Origin: JAFDBW01 sp963825575
GTDB taxonomy: Bacteria; Desulfobacterota; Desulfuromonadia; Desulfuromonadales; BM103
Reading direction: 5' to 3'
DNA: 64,000 nt
Assembly (NCBI GenBank): GCA_963825575.1
Contig: CAWGUB010000021.1
Coordinates: 119,417 to 183,416, forward strand
In this document: in pieces, positions 33,608 to 42,991 of the stretch
How the letters are laid out: each line of letters begins with the position of its first letter
Position numbering within the stretch: position 1 is the stretch's first letter
The notes under the pieces: generated by a model
What the model was told of the DNA's origin: nothing
Database searches by the model: none
Seen by the model: the letters and a program-made list of their open reading frames with translations, nothing else
Made by a program: the position numbers and the translations under genes

Positions 33608-34951
33608 ATGACGCAAATTAACGATATTAGACCGGTAGATTTCTCGACAGGCAGCAAGGTTGTCATTAGGGTTGAGAACCTGTGGAAGCAATACCGGTTG
33701 GGTTCAATCAATCATGGGACACTGGCAAGGGATATGCAGTCCTGGTGGGCGCGAATTCGTGGTCGCGACGATCCCAACCAGCTTATTCCTCAGGCTAATT
33801 ATAGTGTTAGACCTTTGATATCAGAAGAAAACTCGTCTGAGAAGAAATCTCCAGACCATTTCTGGGCCTTGCAGGATATTAGTTTTGATGTCGAGCAAGG
33901 AGAGATTTTGGGTGTTATTGGCAAAAATGGTGCTGGTAAGTCAACGCTATTGAAAATTCTTTCTCAAGTCACCATGCCATCCAAAGGGCAGATAAAAATC
34001 AAAGGGAGAACTGCAAGCTTACTTGAGGTAGGCACCGGGTTTCACCCAGAGTTGACGGGTTTGGAGAATATTTTTCTCAACGGGGCGATTTTGGGGATGA
34101 ACAAGCAAGAGATAAATAGGAAGTTGGATGAAATTATAGCCTTTGCTGAGGTTGATAGATTTGTCGATACACCAGTCAAACGGTACTCCTCTGGGATGTA
34201 TGTGCGCCTTGCTTTTGCTGTTGCAGCGCATCTTGATCCTGAAATCCTGGTTGTTGACGAGGTCTTGGCGGTCGGTGACTCTGCATTCCAGAAAAAATGT
34301 GTGGGTAAGATGAATGAAGTTGCGCAAGGGGGCAGGACAGTTTTGATCGTGAGCCATAACTTGAGCACGATTCGATCAATGACCTCGTCATGTATAGTAA
34401 TTGATGGAGGCCGATTGGTATCTTCTGGCCAACCAAACGATGCAATCGATTATTATCTTAACATGGGAGAAGCTCCCTCAGCGGTTATTGCTGAGAGGAC
34501 AGACCGGTCAGGAAATGGCAAAGCAAAAGTCGTCGACATAAAAGTTTTTGATGCTCAAGACAGAGAAAGCTGCAAACTTAAAATGGGGAGCGGTTTTTCT
34601 GTCGAGATTACAATTGAAGGCGAAATCAGAAATGCTATCGTTGGAGTGCTTTTTGGGAATAACTTTAATAGACAGATTTTTAGAGCGTATAGCTATGAGA
34701 GTTGTACTGACATCATAGATATAAAAGGAAAGAAAAAGGTGACAATTTCTTTTAATAAAATGAGCATTGTTCAGGGGAATTACCAGATAAGCACGTGGGT
34801 TGGAGAAATGGGTGACCTGGCTGATGAAGTCGATAACGCTGTCAGTATTGAAGTTGTTGAAGAAGATGTTTTTAAAACAGGAAGAATTTTGAATCCTAAA
34901 CACAATATATTCTATGCAGAGCATGAATGGCACCAGCAGGATGTTTTTTAA
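33608..34951 (+). CDS. wzt: O-antigen ABC exporter ATPase Wzt with C-terminal glycan-binding domain
   Basis: The 447-residue protein has an ATPase domain with GKNGAGKST, LEVGTGFHPELTG, RYSSGMYVRLA and ILVVDEVLAVGD, typical of the Wzt/KpsT family. A C-terminal domain of about 150 residues (from KAKVVDIKVFD) is a beta-sandwich of the Wzt_C type. Such domains recognise the finished chain end, so export may need a terminal cap; methyl- and sulfotransferases nearby could make one. A 30-residue insert (about 55-85) sits ahead of Walker A. The region is visibly richer in A+T than the pilus genes, as is common for O-antigen islands. Confidence 0.92.
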   Translation: MTQINDIRPVDFSTGSKVVIRVENLWKQYRLGSINHGTLARDMQSWWARIRGRDDPNQLIPQANYSVRPLISEENSSEKKSPDHFWALQDISFDVEQGEILGVIGKNGAGKSTLLKILSQVTMPSKGQIKIKGRTASLLEVGTGFHPELTGLENIFLNGAILGMNKQEINRKLDEIIAFAEVDRFVDTPVKRYSSGMYVRLAFAVAAHLDPEILVVDEVLAVGDSAFQKKCVGKMNEVAQGGRTVLIVSHNLSTIRSMTSSCIVIDGGRLVSSGQPNDAIDYYLNMGEAPSAVIAERTDRSGNGKAKVVDIKVFDAQDRESCKLKMGSGFSVEITIEGEIRNAIVGVLFGNNFNRQIFRAYSYESCTDIIDIKGKKKVTISFNKMSIVQGNYQISTWVGEMGDLADEVDNAVSIEVVEEDVFKTGRILNPKHNIFYAEHEWHQQDVF

Positions 34952-36059
34952 GAAGAAAGAAAATGAACCTCAACAATTGATGAGCAAAAGAGAGATCGCT
35001 CGTTTAGCGATCCCTCATGAAGCCTGTGTCTCCAGAATAAAGACGCATCTTGAAAAAAGACGTATTGCAGGTGAAATAGGGCAAATCCCCGGACGACCTA
35101 AGATTTTTATAGCAGTAAAGAACTGTAATTGGGAAAAAGAAGCTCTGGTCGATTCATGGAAGGAATTTGCCGAAGTTGTACATTATGATTGGGGCGATTC
35201 GTATGACCAATACTCAAGCGATTGGCCAATCAAAAGGATTGCATTCTGTGATGATCTTTATTCGCGCATACTGAAAGAACACCGTAAAAGTCCAATCCAC
35301 ATATTCTTCTCTTATCTTTCAGGGCGCTGGGTCTCTTCGGACAGAATAAGAGATATCCGTGACCTTGGTATCATTACCATCAATTACGACTATGATGACA
35401 CGCTTAAATTTTGGGGATTTCAAGAACCATCAGGGTTAAGTGGAAGTGGTGCAATTGCAAATTCTTTTGACATTTGTATCTCAGCTCAGAGTGAATCCAA
35501 TATTGGCAAATATATTGGTGTTGGTGCAAACCCTCTCTTTCTACCTTCCGGAGCAAACCCTGAAATATATGCAGCCAGCGAACCTCATTCACATCGCTCA
35601 ATCGAAGTTTCTTTCGTTGGCCAAAACTACGGAAGACGTGAAGAGTTCATCAGATTTCTTAGGGAAAATGGAGTCGCTGTTGTGACGAAAGGGGTTGGCT
35701 GGCCAGATGGTCCTGTTGGCGTACTTGAAATGCTCGAGATATTCAGAAAATCGCTTGTTGTATTGGGGTTTGGTTTTCTCGGCGAGTCTAAAGAAGTTGC
35801 TCTTAAGGGAAGGGACTTTGAAGTCCCTATGGCGGGTGTTGCTTATTTGACGACATTAAACTCAGATCTACAGAAATATTTCACCCCTAACAAGGAGATT
35901 TTATTTTACAAACATAAGTCAGAATTGCTTAAAAAAACGAAGTTTCTGATCAATAACCCCGAGATTGCCTTTAGAATAGGGCGTGCTGCTCGTAATAGAG
36001 CGCTTCAAGAGCATAGTTGGCAACATAGATGGCGATTTTTACTGGGTCTATGTAAATGA
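34914..36059 (+). CDS. Glycosyltransferase, CgeB/GT1-like
   Basis: The protein (up to 381 residues) has a two-domain GT-B look, with FVGQNYGRREEFIRFLRENG in the middle and an end region EVPMAGVAYLTTLNSDLQKYF resembling the C-terminal part of CgeB/Glyco_trans_1_2 proteins. The start is uncertain: ATGs at 34914, 34923, 34941 and 34980 all lack a good Shine-Dalgarno and the first three overlap wzt. I list the longest. No donor or acceptor can be assigned. It is AT-rich and coupled by ATGA to the next gene. Confidence 0.68.
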   Translation: MQSMNGTSRMFFKKKENEPQQLMSKREIARLAIPHEACVSRIKTHLEKRRIAGEIGQIPGRPKIFIAVKNCNWEKEALVDSWKEFAEVVHYDWGDSYDQYSSDWPIKRIAFCDDLYSRILKEHRKSPIHIFFSYLSGRWVSSDRIRDIRDLGIITINYDYDDTLKFWGFQEPSGLSGSGAIANSFDICISAQSESNIGKYIGVGANPLFLPSGANPEIYAASEPHSHRSIEVSFVGQNYGRREEFIRFLRENGVAVVTKGVGWPDGPVGVLEMLEIFRKSLVVLGFGFLGESKEVALKGRDFEVPMAGVAYLTTLNSDLQKYFTPNKEILFYKHKSELLKKTKFLINNPEIAFRIGRAARNRALQEHSWQHRWRFLLGLCK

Positions 36060-37063
36060 ATATATTCTACATAAATGTAATAGAAAATAATGCAGGGTGG
36101 GGTGCTGAATATTTCGTTAATCAGGGTTTTTTAGAGAATGGCCATGAAACACAAACTCTTGATTATCGCAAATTCAGGGAGTCATTGGCTTCTAAGTTCC
36201 TAGAGATCTCTGATTTCGATGTGTTTCTTCTGCAGAGAGGAGAGGGGTTCCCTTTAGAACTCATAGAGGCCTGCCAAAGGCCTAGGTTTTTTTGGGCAAG
36301 CGAGTTGGTGTCGAGATGCCGCGATCAGGATCGGCTTTTCCAGTGCGGACTGTTTGATCATGCTTTCGTTCGTACGCCGCAATGTATTTCACAGATCGTA
36401 AGCAAGGGATGGATGCCAAGAGAAAAGTTGAGTGTTATGCTAAGTGGCTATGATGCCCTCGTACATAGAAAAATAGATTGTAAAAAGGACTTAGATGTCG
36501 TCTTTGTCGGAGCGATACTCCCACGGCGTAAAATGATACTTGACCGCCTTCGACAAAAGTTTCCCGTTGCTGTCATCACAGCCTTTGGTAATGAAATGGC
36601 AGACGTGTTCAATCGTGCAAAGATTGTTCTTAACCTACACGCAGAAAACCAGCTAGATACTGAAACCCGGGTTTATGAGGCTCTAGGTTGTGGAGCTTTT
36701 GTTATGACGGAGCGACTTTCCGAGGAGAGTCCCTTTGTATCAGGCCAGCACTTGGTAGAAGTTGAAAATATTGATGATCTAGAAAAGAAACTTGTCTATT
36801 ACCTAGCCAATGAGCAGGAGAGGCGTCAGATCGCATGTCAGGGACATCAAGAAGTGGCCGGTCATTCATATCATGCGCGAGCAGAGCAACTGGCTTCTGT
36901 TATGGAGAGATTTCTCCCCGTGCCGCCACCGGTTCCCCTTGCCTTAGACAAAACAGCTGTGGAGTTGTATGCAAGAAAGAAATGTCCGGGAGCTAGATCT
37001 GTTAGTCTCGGCTCGTTCTTGTCGGGGGTTCCGGGAAAAATTAGGAAAATGGTTCTCCGATGA
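36056..37063 (+). CDS. Glycosyltransferase, CgeB-like (Glyco_trans_1_2 type)
   Basis: The 335-residue protein contains DVVFVGAILPRRKMIL and TRVYEALGCGAFVMTE, the signature of CgeB-like GT-B enzymes, followed by EVENIDDLEKKLVYYLAN. It overlaps both neighbours by 4 nt. It likely adds a sugar to the surface glycan, together with the previous and next genes. The C-terminal 50 residues are Pro- and Lys-rich and variable. Confidence 0.75.
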   Translation: MNIFYINVIENNAGWGAEYFVNQGFLENGHETQTLDYRKFRESLASKFLEISDFDVFLLQRGEGFPLELIEACQRPRFFWASELVSRCRDQDRLFQCGLFDHAFVRTPQCISQIVSKGWMPREKLSVMLSGYDALVHRKIDCKKDLDVVFVGAILPRRKMILDRLRQKFPVAVITAFGNEMADVFNRAKIVLNLHAENQLDTETRVYEALGCGAFVMTERLSEESPFVSGQHLVEVENIDDLEKKLVYYLANEQERRQIACQGHQEVAGHSYHARAEQLASVMERFLPVPPPVPLALDKTAVELYARKKCPGARSVSLGSFLSGVPGKIRKMVLR

Positions 37064-38274
37064 ACGTAGGTATTGTAACAACCTGGTTCGAGAGAGGGGC
37101 TGCGTACGTCTCCAGACAGTTCCGAGATACGCTGGTATTGAAGCATGATGTTTTTATTTACGCCAGAAAAGGCAGTGATAAACATTCTATCCCCGGGCCT
37201 GAGTGGTCTGGATCGCGGGTAACTGTAGCAAAAGAACCTACGCAACAATTCTTAACTGCAATTGATGAAGCCGATTTTTTTCGTTGGATAGATGAGAATC
37301 GGATCGAGATCGTATTGTTCAATGAGCAGCGCTGGTGGTTGCCGGTTCTCTGGTGCCGCCAACGAGGTATCAAAGTTGGATCTTATGTTGATTATTACAC
37401 GGAGGAAACGGTTGAATTTTTCAAAATATATGATTTTTTGATCTGCAACACACTGAGGCATTACAGTGTATTCAACTGGCATCCCCAATGTTTTTACATC
37501 CCCTGGGGGACAAATCTTAACCTATTTTCTCCTGCTGAAAAATGTTCGGAAGTTAAAACCTCTCTCACGTTTTTTCATTCTGCCGGCATGAGTCCCTACA
37601 GAAAAGGAACCGATTTAGTCATTGAGGCGTACTCTCGTTTGCCGCAGTCGTCTAGGTTGATTATCCATACGCAGGTTAATTTGGAAATGGTTCTGACAAA
37701 GCAAGTTCCACTTATACGTAAATTGCAGAGGGAGCGCTATCTTGATGTCATTGAGAAAACGGTCCCTGCACCTGGCCTTTACCATCTTGGTGATGTTTAT
37801 GTCTACCCGTCACGACTTGATGGTATTGGCTTAAGTTTGGTGGAAGCCTGCGCTTGTGGGTTGCCATTGATTGCCACGGACTCGCCGCCAATGAACGAAT
37901 TTGTCTCCGAGGAAAATGGGCGTTTGGTATCGGTCGAAAAATATGTCACCCGACATGACGGTTATTATTGGCCGCTGGCGATGGCGAGCATTCAGGGCAT
38001 TTATGACGCAATGTCCTATTATTTAGAGAATCTTGAGCATCTGCCACTATATAAAATGGCGGCGAGGCGGTATGCAGAGGGATTTTTCAACTGGGATAAG
38101 AATAGTGCTGAACTCTGTAAGATTTTTGACAATGTGAAACTTCATCATCTTTCTCAGGGTCAATTATCAGCAGCCCTGGTTGAACATTTGAAGACGTACA
38201 GGGGAGATTCCGCTGAGGTGACAGTAAATAGTTTTGGGCTGTTGAATAGGCTCCTTGCTTTCCTCAAAAGATAG
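37060..38274 (+). CDS. GT4-family glycosyltransferase
   Basis: The 404-residue protein has a GT-B fold pattern: FHSAGMSPYRKGTDLVIEAYSRL begins the C-terminal domain, and VYPSRLDGIGLSLVEACACGLPLIATD is the classic GT4 donor-site E-x7-E motif. The start overlaps the previous stop by ATGA. The C-terminal 60 residues after the catalytic core are unassigned. Substrate unknown. Confidence 0.8.
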   Translation: MNVGIVTTWFERGAAYVSRQFRDTLVLKHDVFIYARKGSDKHSIPGPEWSGSRVTVAKEPTQQFLTAIDEADFFRWIDENRIEIVLFNEQRWWLPVLWCRQRGIKVGSYVDYYTEETVEFFKIYDFLICNTLRHYSVFNWHPQCFYIPWGTNLNLFSPAEKCSEVKTSLTFFHSAGMSPYRKGTDLVIEAYSRLPQSSRLIIHTQVNLEMVLTKQVPLIRKLQRERYLDVIEKTVPAPGLYHLGDVYVYPSRLDGIGLSLVEACACGLPLIATDSPPMNEFVSEENGRLVSVEKYVTRHDGYYWPLAMASIQGIYDAMSYYLENLEHLPLYKMAARRYAEGFFNWDKNSAELCKIFDNVKLHHLSQGQLSAALVEHLKTYRGDSAEVTVNSFGLLNRLLAFLKR

Positions 38275-38281
38275 GTTAGAG

Positions 38282-39415
38282 ATGCAAACTCAGATATATA
38301 AGGTCCTGTTTATCTTAGGGACCAGACCTGAGGCCATTAAGTTGGCTCCATTGCTCAAAGCCTTTGGTGCTGCTAAAGATCAATTTGAGGTACGGGTCTG
38401 TGCAACTGGCCAGCATCGTGAGTTGCTATGGCAGGCCCTGGATTTTTTCCAGATTTCGGTTGATTATAATCTTGACTTAATGGAGCCCAATCAGACTTTG
38501 TCTGATTTTACAGCACGTTGTCTGAAGGGCCTAAGCACTGTTTTTTCTGAGTTTCGGCCGGAATTAGTCATTGTTCAGGGAGATACTACAACTGCTTTTG
38601 TGGGTGCTTTAGAAGGTTATTACAATAAAAGTTACGTTGCTCATGTCGAAGCAGGGTTGAGGAGCCAACAGAGGTATTCTCCCTATCCGGAAGAGATGAA
38701 TCGGGTGATGATCTCAAGACTTGCTGACTTCCATTTTGCACCAACGGTGCAGGCTGAGGCGAATTTGCTTGCCGAGGGTATTGTTCAGAACATCTACGTG
38801 ACAGGGAACACCGTAGTAGATGCACTGTTATTGACCAAAGACATTATTACACAAGATGAAACTGCTTATTGGGAGGCCTTCGAAGGTATCAATCTCTCTA
38901 AAAAAATTATTCTGGTTACGTGTCATCGTAGAGAGAGCTTCGGCCATCCTTTTGAAAATATCTGCTTGGCCTTGAAGGAAATTGCCGCGACGAACAAGGA
39001 TTGTGTTGTTTGCTACCCGAGGCATCTTAACCCGAATGTCAAGAATTCAGTGGTACGTTCTCTTTCGGGGCTCGACAACATCCACTTAATGCCGCCATTG
39101 GATTACCCTCACATGGTATTTTTAATGTCGAAAGCGTTCCTTGTTTTGACTGATTCTGGAGGGATTCAGGAGGAAGCCCCGACCTTTGGAAAACCTGTTT
39201 TGGTGATGCGGGAGGTGACGGAAAGGGTTGAGGGGATTGAGGCTGGAACTGCAGAATTGGTAGGAACGAAGAGAGAAACTATTGTTATGGCGGTAACTTC
39301 GTTGTTGAATGATCCAGCAAAGTATAAAAAAATGGCAGAGGCATCCAATCCGTACGGAGATGGTCGAGCGAGCCAAAAAATTCTCATGTATTTACGGGAC
39401 AAGATTGTCGAATGA
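38282..39415 (+). CDS. wecB: UDP-N-acetylglucosamine 2-epimerase (non-hydrolysing)
   Basis: The ATG at 38282 gives 377 residues starting KVLFILGTRPEAIKLAPLLK. Family motifs are VQGDTTTAF, HVEAGLRS, TCHRRESFG and LTDSGGIQEEAPTFGKPVLVMR. It converts UDP-GlcNAc to UDP-ManNAc, a precursor of ManNAcA-type or enterobacterial-type sugars. No WecC dehydrogenase is in the window, so ManNAc itself may be used, or the dehydrogenase is elsewhere. It closes the AT-rich stretch after wzt. Confidence 0.94.
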   Translation: MQTQIYKVLFILGTRPEAIKLAPLLKAFGAAKDQFEVRVCATGQHRELLWQALDFFQISVDYNLDLMEPNQTLSDFTARCLKGLSTVFSEFRPELVIVQGDTTTAFVGALEGYYNKSYVAHVEAGLRSQQRYSPYPEEMNRVMISRLADFHFAPTVQAEANLLAEGIVQNIYVTGNTVVDALLLTKDIITQDETAYWEAFEGINLSKKIILVTCHRRESFGHPFENICLALKEIAATNKDCVVCYPRHLNPNVKNSVVRSLSGLDNIHLMPPLDYPHMVFLMSKAFLVLTDSGGIQEEAPTFGKPVLVMREVTERVEGIEAGTAELVGTKRETIVMAVTSLLNDPAKYKKMAEASNPYGDGRASQKILMYLRDKIVE

Positions 39416-39558
39416 TCTGTTGGGAGGCATGTTTAGCTCGGTCTGCCAGTCAGTCGTTGAATAGATGATTCAGTCATTGGTGTCTTCCCCAAAAAATGTC
39501 TTTTTAATCGCTGTTAGCAAGTCGACGTAAAAGTTGGCCCGGCCTCAGTGAGGGTGGA

Positions 39559-40766
39559 ATGATCACTAAAAAAAATATGGAAGTGGCGTTTATAACCCAT
39601 TATTCGAGTCTGTATGGTGCTAATCGTTCCTTACTTGATCTTATAGATGGATTGCGTCGCTTTGGAGTTAATGCGCATGTCATCAGCACAGAGGATGGAC
39701 AAATCCGAGAGTCCCTGAGTGACCGTAATGTCCCTTTTGTAGTCATCCCTTTCCATCGGTGGGTTGGCTGGTGGCCCAACCACACGAAACTGCCCGGCAG
39801 GGTCAAGGCGCATATCCGATGGCGCAAAGAAACAATTACAAGGCTTTTGGGGAATTTGTATGTGTCGAGAAACATTGCGAGCCAGATTCGAGACTGGGAT
39901 ATAGACGTAGTTTATACCAATTCATCTGTCACCCAGGTTGGTTTGATGGCCGCCCGTATCTTATCGCTGCCTCATGTCTGGCATTTGAGGGAGTTTTGCG
40001 ACCTGCATTTCAACCTTAAATTTGATTGGGGTAAAGACTACTTTGAAGATTATATCGGTCGCTCAGATGCAATAATTTCAATCAGTAAGGCTGTTGAAGA
40101 TTATTATCTGAAGCGAGTGGCTGCTGAGCGTAAAAGAGTTGTCTACAATGGAGTGGCTTCGCGAGAGTTCATAGAAAGCATGAACCCCGAGGGGAATCTC
40201 AAACCATCAGGTGAGCCGTACCAATTTCTGATGTTGGGTGCTATCCAGGAGAACAAAGGACATGGAGAGGCTTTACAGGCTTTTGCGGAGCTGAAAAGGG
40301 CAGGGTTGAAAGTTCGCCTGGTTATTGCTGGTGAGGGAGACTCCCCCCGTGTTGAGGCTGCCGCCAGGGAGTCAGACGTCCTAGACATGATAGAGTTTCG
40401 TGGCTATGTTGATGACCCTTTCACGGTATTGCGAGAATCGGATGCATTGCTGGTTTGCTCAAGACATGAGGCGATGGGCCGTGTTACCGTCGAAGCCATG
40501 TCTGCTGGCATTCCGGTGATTGGCTATGACCAAGCAGGAACATCAGAATTGATCCAACATGAATATAATGGGCTGCTCTATAAGGGGGTCCAGGAGAATT
40601 GGCAAGGGCAATGCGACGGTTTATTGAAGACCCGGCATGGGCTTCCGAACTTGGGAAAAACGGCTGGTGTGTGGCGAGAGAAAAATACAGCATTGAAAGA
40701 TACGCCGAACAAATATATGAAGTGTTAATCAATCTTTTGCCACAAGACCATCACTGCCTACCGTAA
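39559..40766 (+). CDS. GT4-family glycosyltransferase, frameshifted near C-terminus
   Basis: The frame from 39559 encodes a GT-B enzyme with FITHYSSLYGANRSLLDLI, VVYNGV, LMLGAIQENKGHGEALQAF and the GT4 motif SRHEAMGRVTVEAMSAGIPVIGYD. At about 40588 it becomes unlikely, while the frame one base back encodes PGELARAMRRFIEDPAWASELG and a good C-terminal helix to a stop at 40764-40766. One G is missing from a run of five (40584-40588); with six G the join reads YKGGPGELA. As given it would end at 40728 with a scrambled tail of about 45 residues, but the core is intact. Confidence 0.78.
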
Positions 40767-40858
40767 TGAACAAGTGGAAACAGTCAATTGTATGATTCCC
40801 TTCACCCTCTGATGTCTTTGTCATTGAGTTGCCGTCTGACTTTGATGGAGTTGCTGTC

Positions 40859-41701
40859 GTGATCTATTGCCCTGAAATCTCTATAGTTATTGGTTCTTTC
40901 AATCGGAAAAGATTCCTGCAACTGACAATTGAATCTGTGCGATCAGAAATAAAAGCCTACCGGATCGACGCTGAAATTATTATCGTCGACGGAGGATCGA
41001 CGGACGGCACATTGGATTGGCTGACCAGGCAGAAAGATATCCTCACCATCGTCCAACATAATCGTGGCCAATGGCAGGGACGGGAGATTGAACGTCGCTC
41101 CTGGGGGTATTTTATGAACCTCGGATTCAAAGCCTCGCAGGGGAAGTATATCTGCATGTTGAGTGATGACTGTCTGATCGTCCCAGGGGCCATTGATAAT
41201 GGCCTCAAAAGGTTTGAACAGCGGCTTGCAGACGACATAAATCTTGGTGCCCTGGCTTTCTATTGGCGGAACTGGCCAGAGCAGAGCAAATACTGGGTCG
41301 GACTTACATTAGGGAATAAAATGTTTGTCAACCATGGGCTTTACTTGAAAAAGGCTTTGGAGGATGTTGGATATGTCGATGAGGATACGTATAAATTCTA
41401 TCACGCTGACGGCGATCTTGGCTTGAAGCTCTGGCATTCTGGTTATAGCTGTGAAGATTCTCCAGCCTCGTTTATAGAACACTACTCTCATACGGACACG
41501 GTTATTCGGAATTCTAACCTGGCGGCTCGAGAAAAAGATTGGGCCAACTATCTGCAGAAATGGGAAGGCGTATTTTACTCACAGGAAGCTAATAACGTGG
41601 GCGATTGGGTTAGAAAGGATTTTATAGATAAGCATTCAACAGCCAAAAGATTTCTTAGCGGCTTGTCTTTTTGGCAAAGGCTAAAAGCCAGATTGGCTTA
41701 G
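40859..41701 (+). CDS. GT2-family glycosyltransferase
   Basis: I prefer the GTG at 40859 (GGAG about 9 nt upstream) to a TTG at 40829. The 280-residue protein has ISIVIGSFNRKRFLQLTIESV, IIVDGGSTDGT and CMLSDDCLIV, the GT-A motifs of GT2. Late HADGDLGLKLWHSGYSCED is the acceptor-region motif. It is a single gene between two GT4 genes, with small gaps on each side. Confidence 0.8.
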   Translation: MIYCPEISIVIGSFNRKRFLQLTIESVRSEIKAYRIDAEIIIVDGGSTDGTLDWLTRQKDILTIVQHNRGQWQGREIERRSWGYFMNLGFKASQGKYICMLSDDCLIVPGAIDNGLKRFEQRLADDINLGALAFYWRNWPEQSKYWVGLTLGNKMFVNHGLYLKKALEDVGYVDEDTYKFYHADGDLGLKLWHSGYSCEDSPASFIEHYSHTDTVIRNSNLAAREKDWANYLQKWEGVFYSQEANNVGDWVRKDFIDKHSTAKRFLSGLSFWQRLKARLA

Positions 41702-41788
41702 AGACGCAACTGCTAGGCTGGGGGATGATCCCACAGGTTTTTTCGTGTTATCTGACTAGTGCGAAGAACATTCAACAAAGGCTTGAGA

Positions 41789-42892
41789 TTGAAAATTTTA
41801 CTGGTTCCTGAATATGCCTCTTTTGGAGGGACGCGAAGCTTCTTTTTCAAGCTTCTTGGGATCCATCAAAAAAATGGATTTGATACGGGTGTTGTTTTAG
41901 AACAAAAACAGCTTGAGACCGGCATCGTTGAGAAATTGCGTGGTGATGGGATTCCGGTTTATCAAGTTAAGGATCGTAGCAAGCTGGCATCCAACCCCTT
42001 TCTCTCCTGGTGGTTTGATATAAGGAAACTTATCAAAGCGTTCCGGTCTTATCGGCCAGACCTCATCGTTGTTTCAAACGGCACCCCGGGTATCATGCTG
42101 GGCGCCCTGATTTTCCCCCCTCCTGTTCTGTTTATCATGCATACTTATCCTGACAAGTACCCGTGGCCAATTCGATCCCTTTGGAGAATGTTCTGTGGCT
42201 CGTCAAAGAACCAGTTAGTAACAGTATCCGAGTATGCAGCGGATAAAATCAGAATGAACATGGGGGTCCCTCGTGATCGAATCAGAGTGATTCATAACAG
42301 TTTTACCCTGAGGGTGCCTAATTTGCAGGATAGCCCTTCACGTGTCCTTACTCTCGGCCATGTTGTTGGCTACAAGAATCCTGAAGCTTGGTTGCAGGTC
42401 GCCATGAAGGTTTTGCAGGAAAGGCCCGGCACCCAATTTATCTGGCTCGGAGATGGTGCTCTTTTACAGCGAATGCGTAATAAGGTGAAACAGCATGAGC
42501 TTGACGGGTGTGTCTCGTTTGAGGGATACCAGGAGGATGTAGTTCGTTTCTTTACACAGGCAACGGTTTATTTCCAGCCAAGTTTAATTGAAAATCATGC
42601 AATTTCTGTACTTGATGCAATGGCCAGTGGGCTACCATGCGTCGCCTCAAATGTGGGTGGGACTCCGGAGTCAATTGTCGATCAGGAGACAGGATTCCTC
42701 TGTGCGCCCGACGATGTTGCAGACTACTCGAGGCGACTGATACAGCTCCTCGATGACTCGATACTGGCTAAAAGAATGGGGACAGCTGGTCAGGCTCGGG
42801 CTGAGCGGCTTTTCGCACCGTATATTCAGGAATCGGTTTTCCTCGAACTTTATCAAAACCTTGCAGGCTGTGACCAGTCGAGTGGGCGTTGA
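41789..42892 (+). CDS. GT4-family glycosyltransferase
   Basis: The start is set at a TTG (41789) because AAAGG lies 7 nt upstream and the protein then begins MKILLVPEYASFGGTRSF, a normal N-terminus. An in-frame GTG at 41759 would add 10 residues. The 367-residue protein has a GT-B C-terminal domain with HVVGYKNPEAWLQVAMKVL and YFQPSLIENHAISVLDAMASGLPCVASNVGG. Specificity unknown. It converges on the minus-strand block beginning at 42992. Confidence 0.8.
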   Translation: MKILLVPEYASFGGTRSFFFKLLGIHQKNGFDTGVVLEQKQLETGIVEKLRGDGIPVYQVKDRSKLASNPFLSWWFDIRKLIKAFRSYRPDLIVVSNGTPGIMLGALIFPPPVLFIMHTYPDKYPWPIRSLWRMFCGSSKNQLVTVSEYAADKIRMNMGVPRDRIRVIHNSFTLRVPNLQDSPSRVLTLGHVVGYKNPEAWLQVAMKVLQERPGTQFIWLGDGALLQRMRNKVKQHELDGCVSFEGYQEDVVRFFTQATVYFQPSLIENHAISVLDAMASGLPCVASNVGGTPESIVDQETGFLCAPDDVADYSRRLIQLLDDSILAKRMGTAGQARAERLFAPYIQESVFLELYQNLAGCDQSSGR

Positions 42893-42991
42893 TTCTTCGC
42901 TAAAAAAGGGTGCAAGTGCTTGTTGAAGACCTTGAATGAGCCCTTGCGCATTCCCGAACCGAGGCTCCGGGCAGAAAACCTTTGGTTCCCC

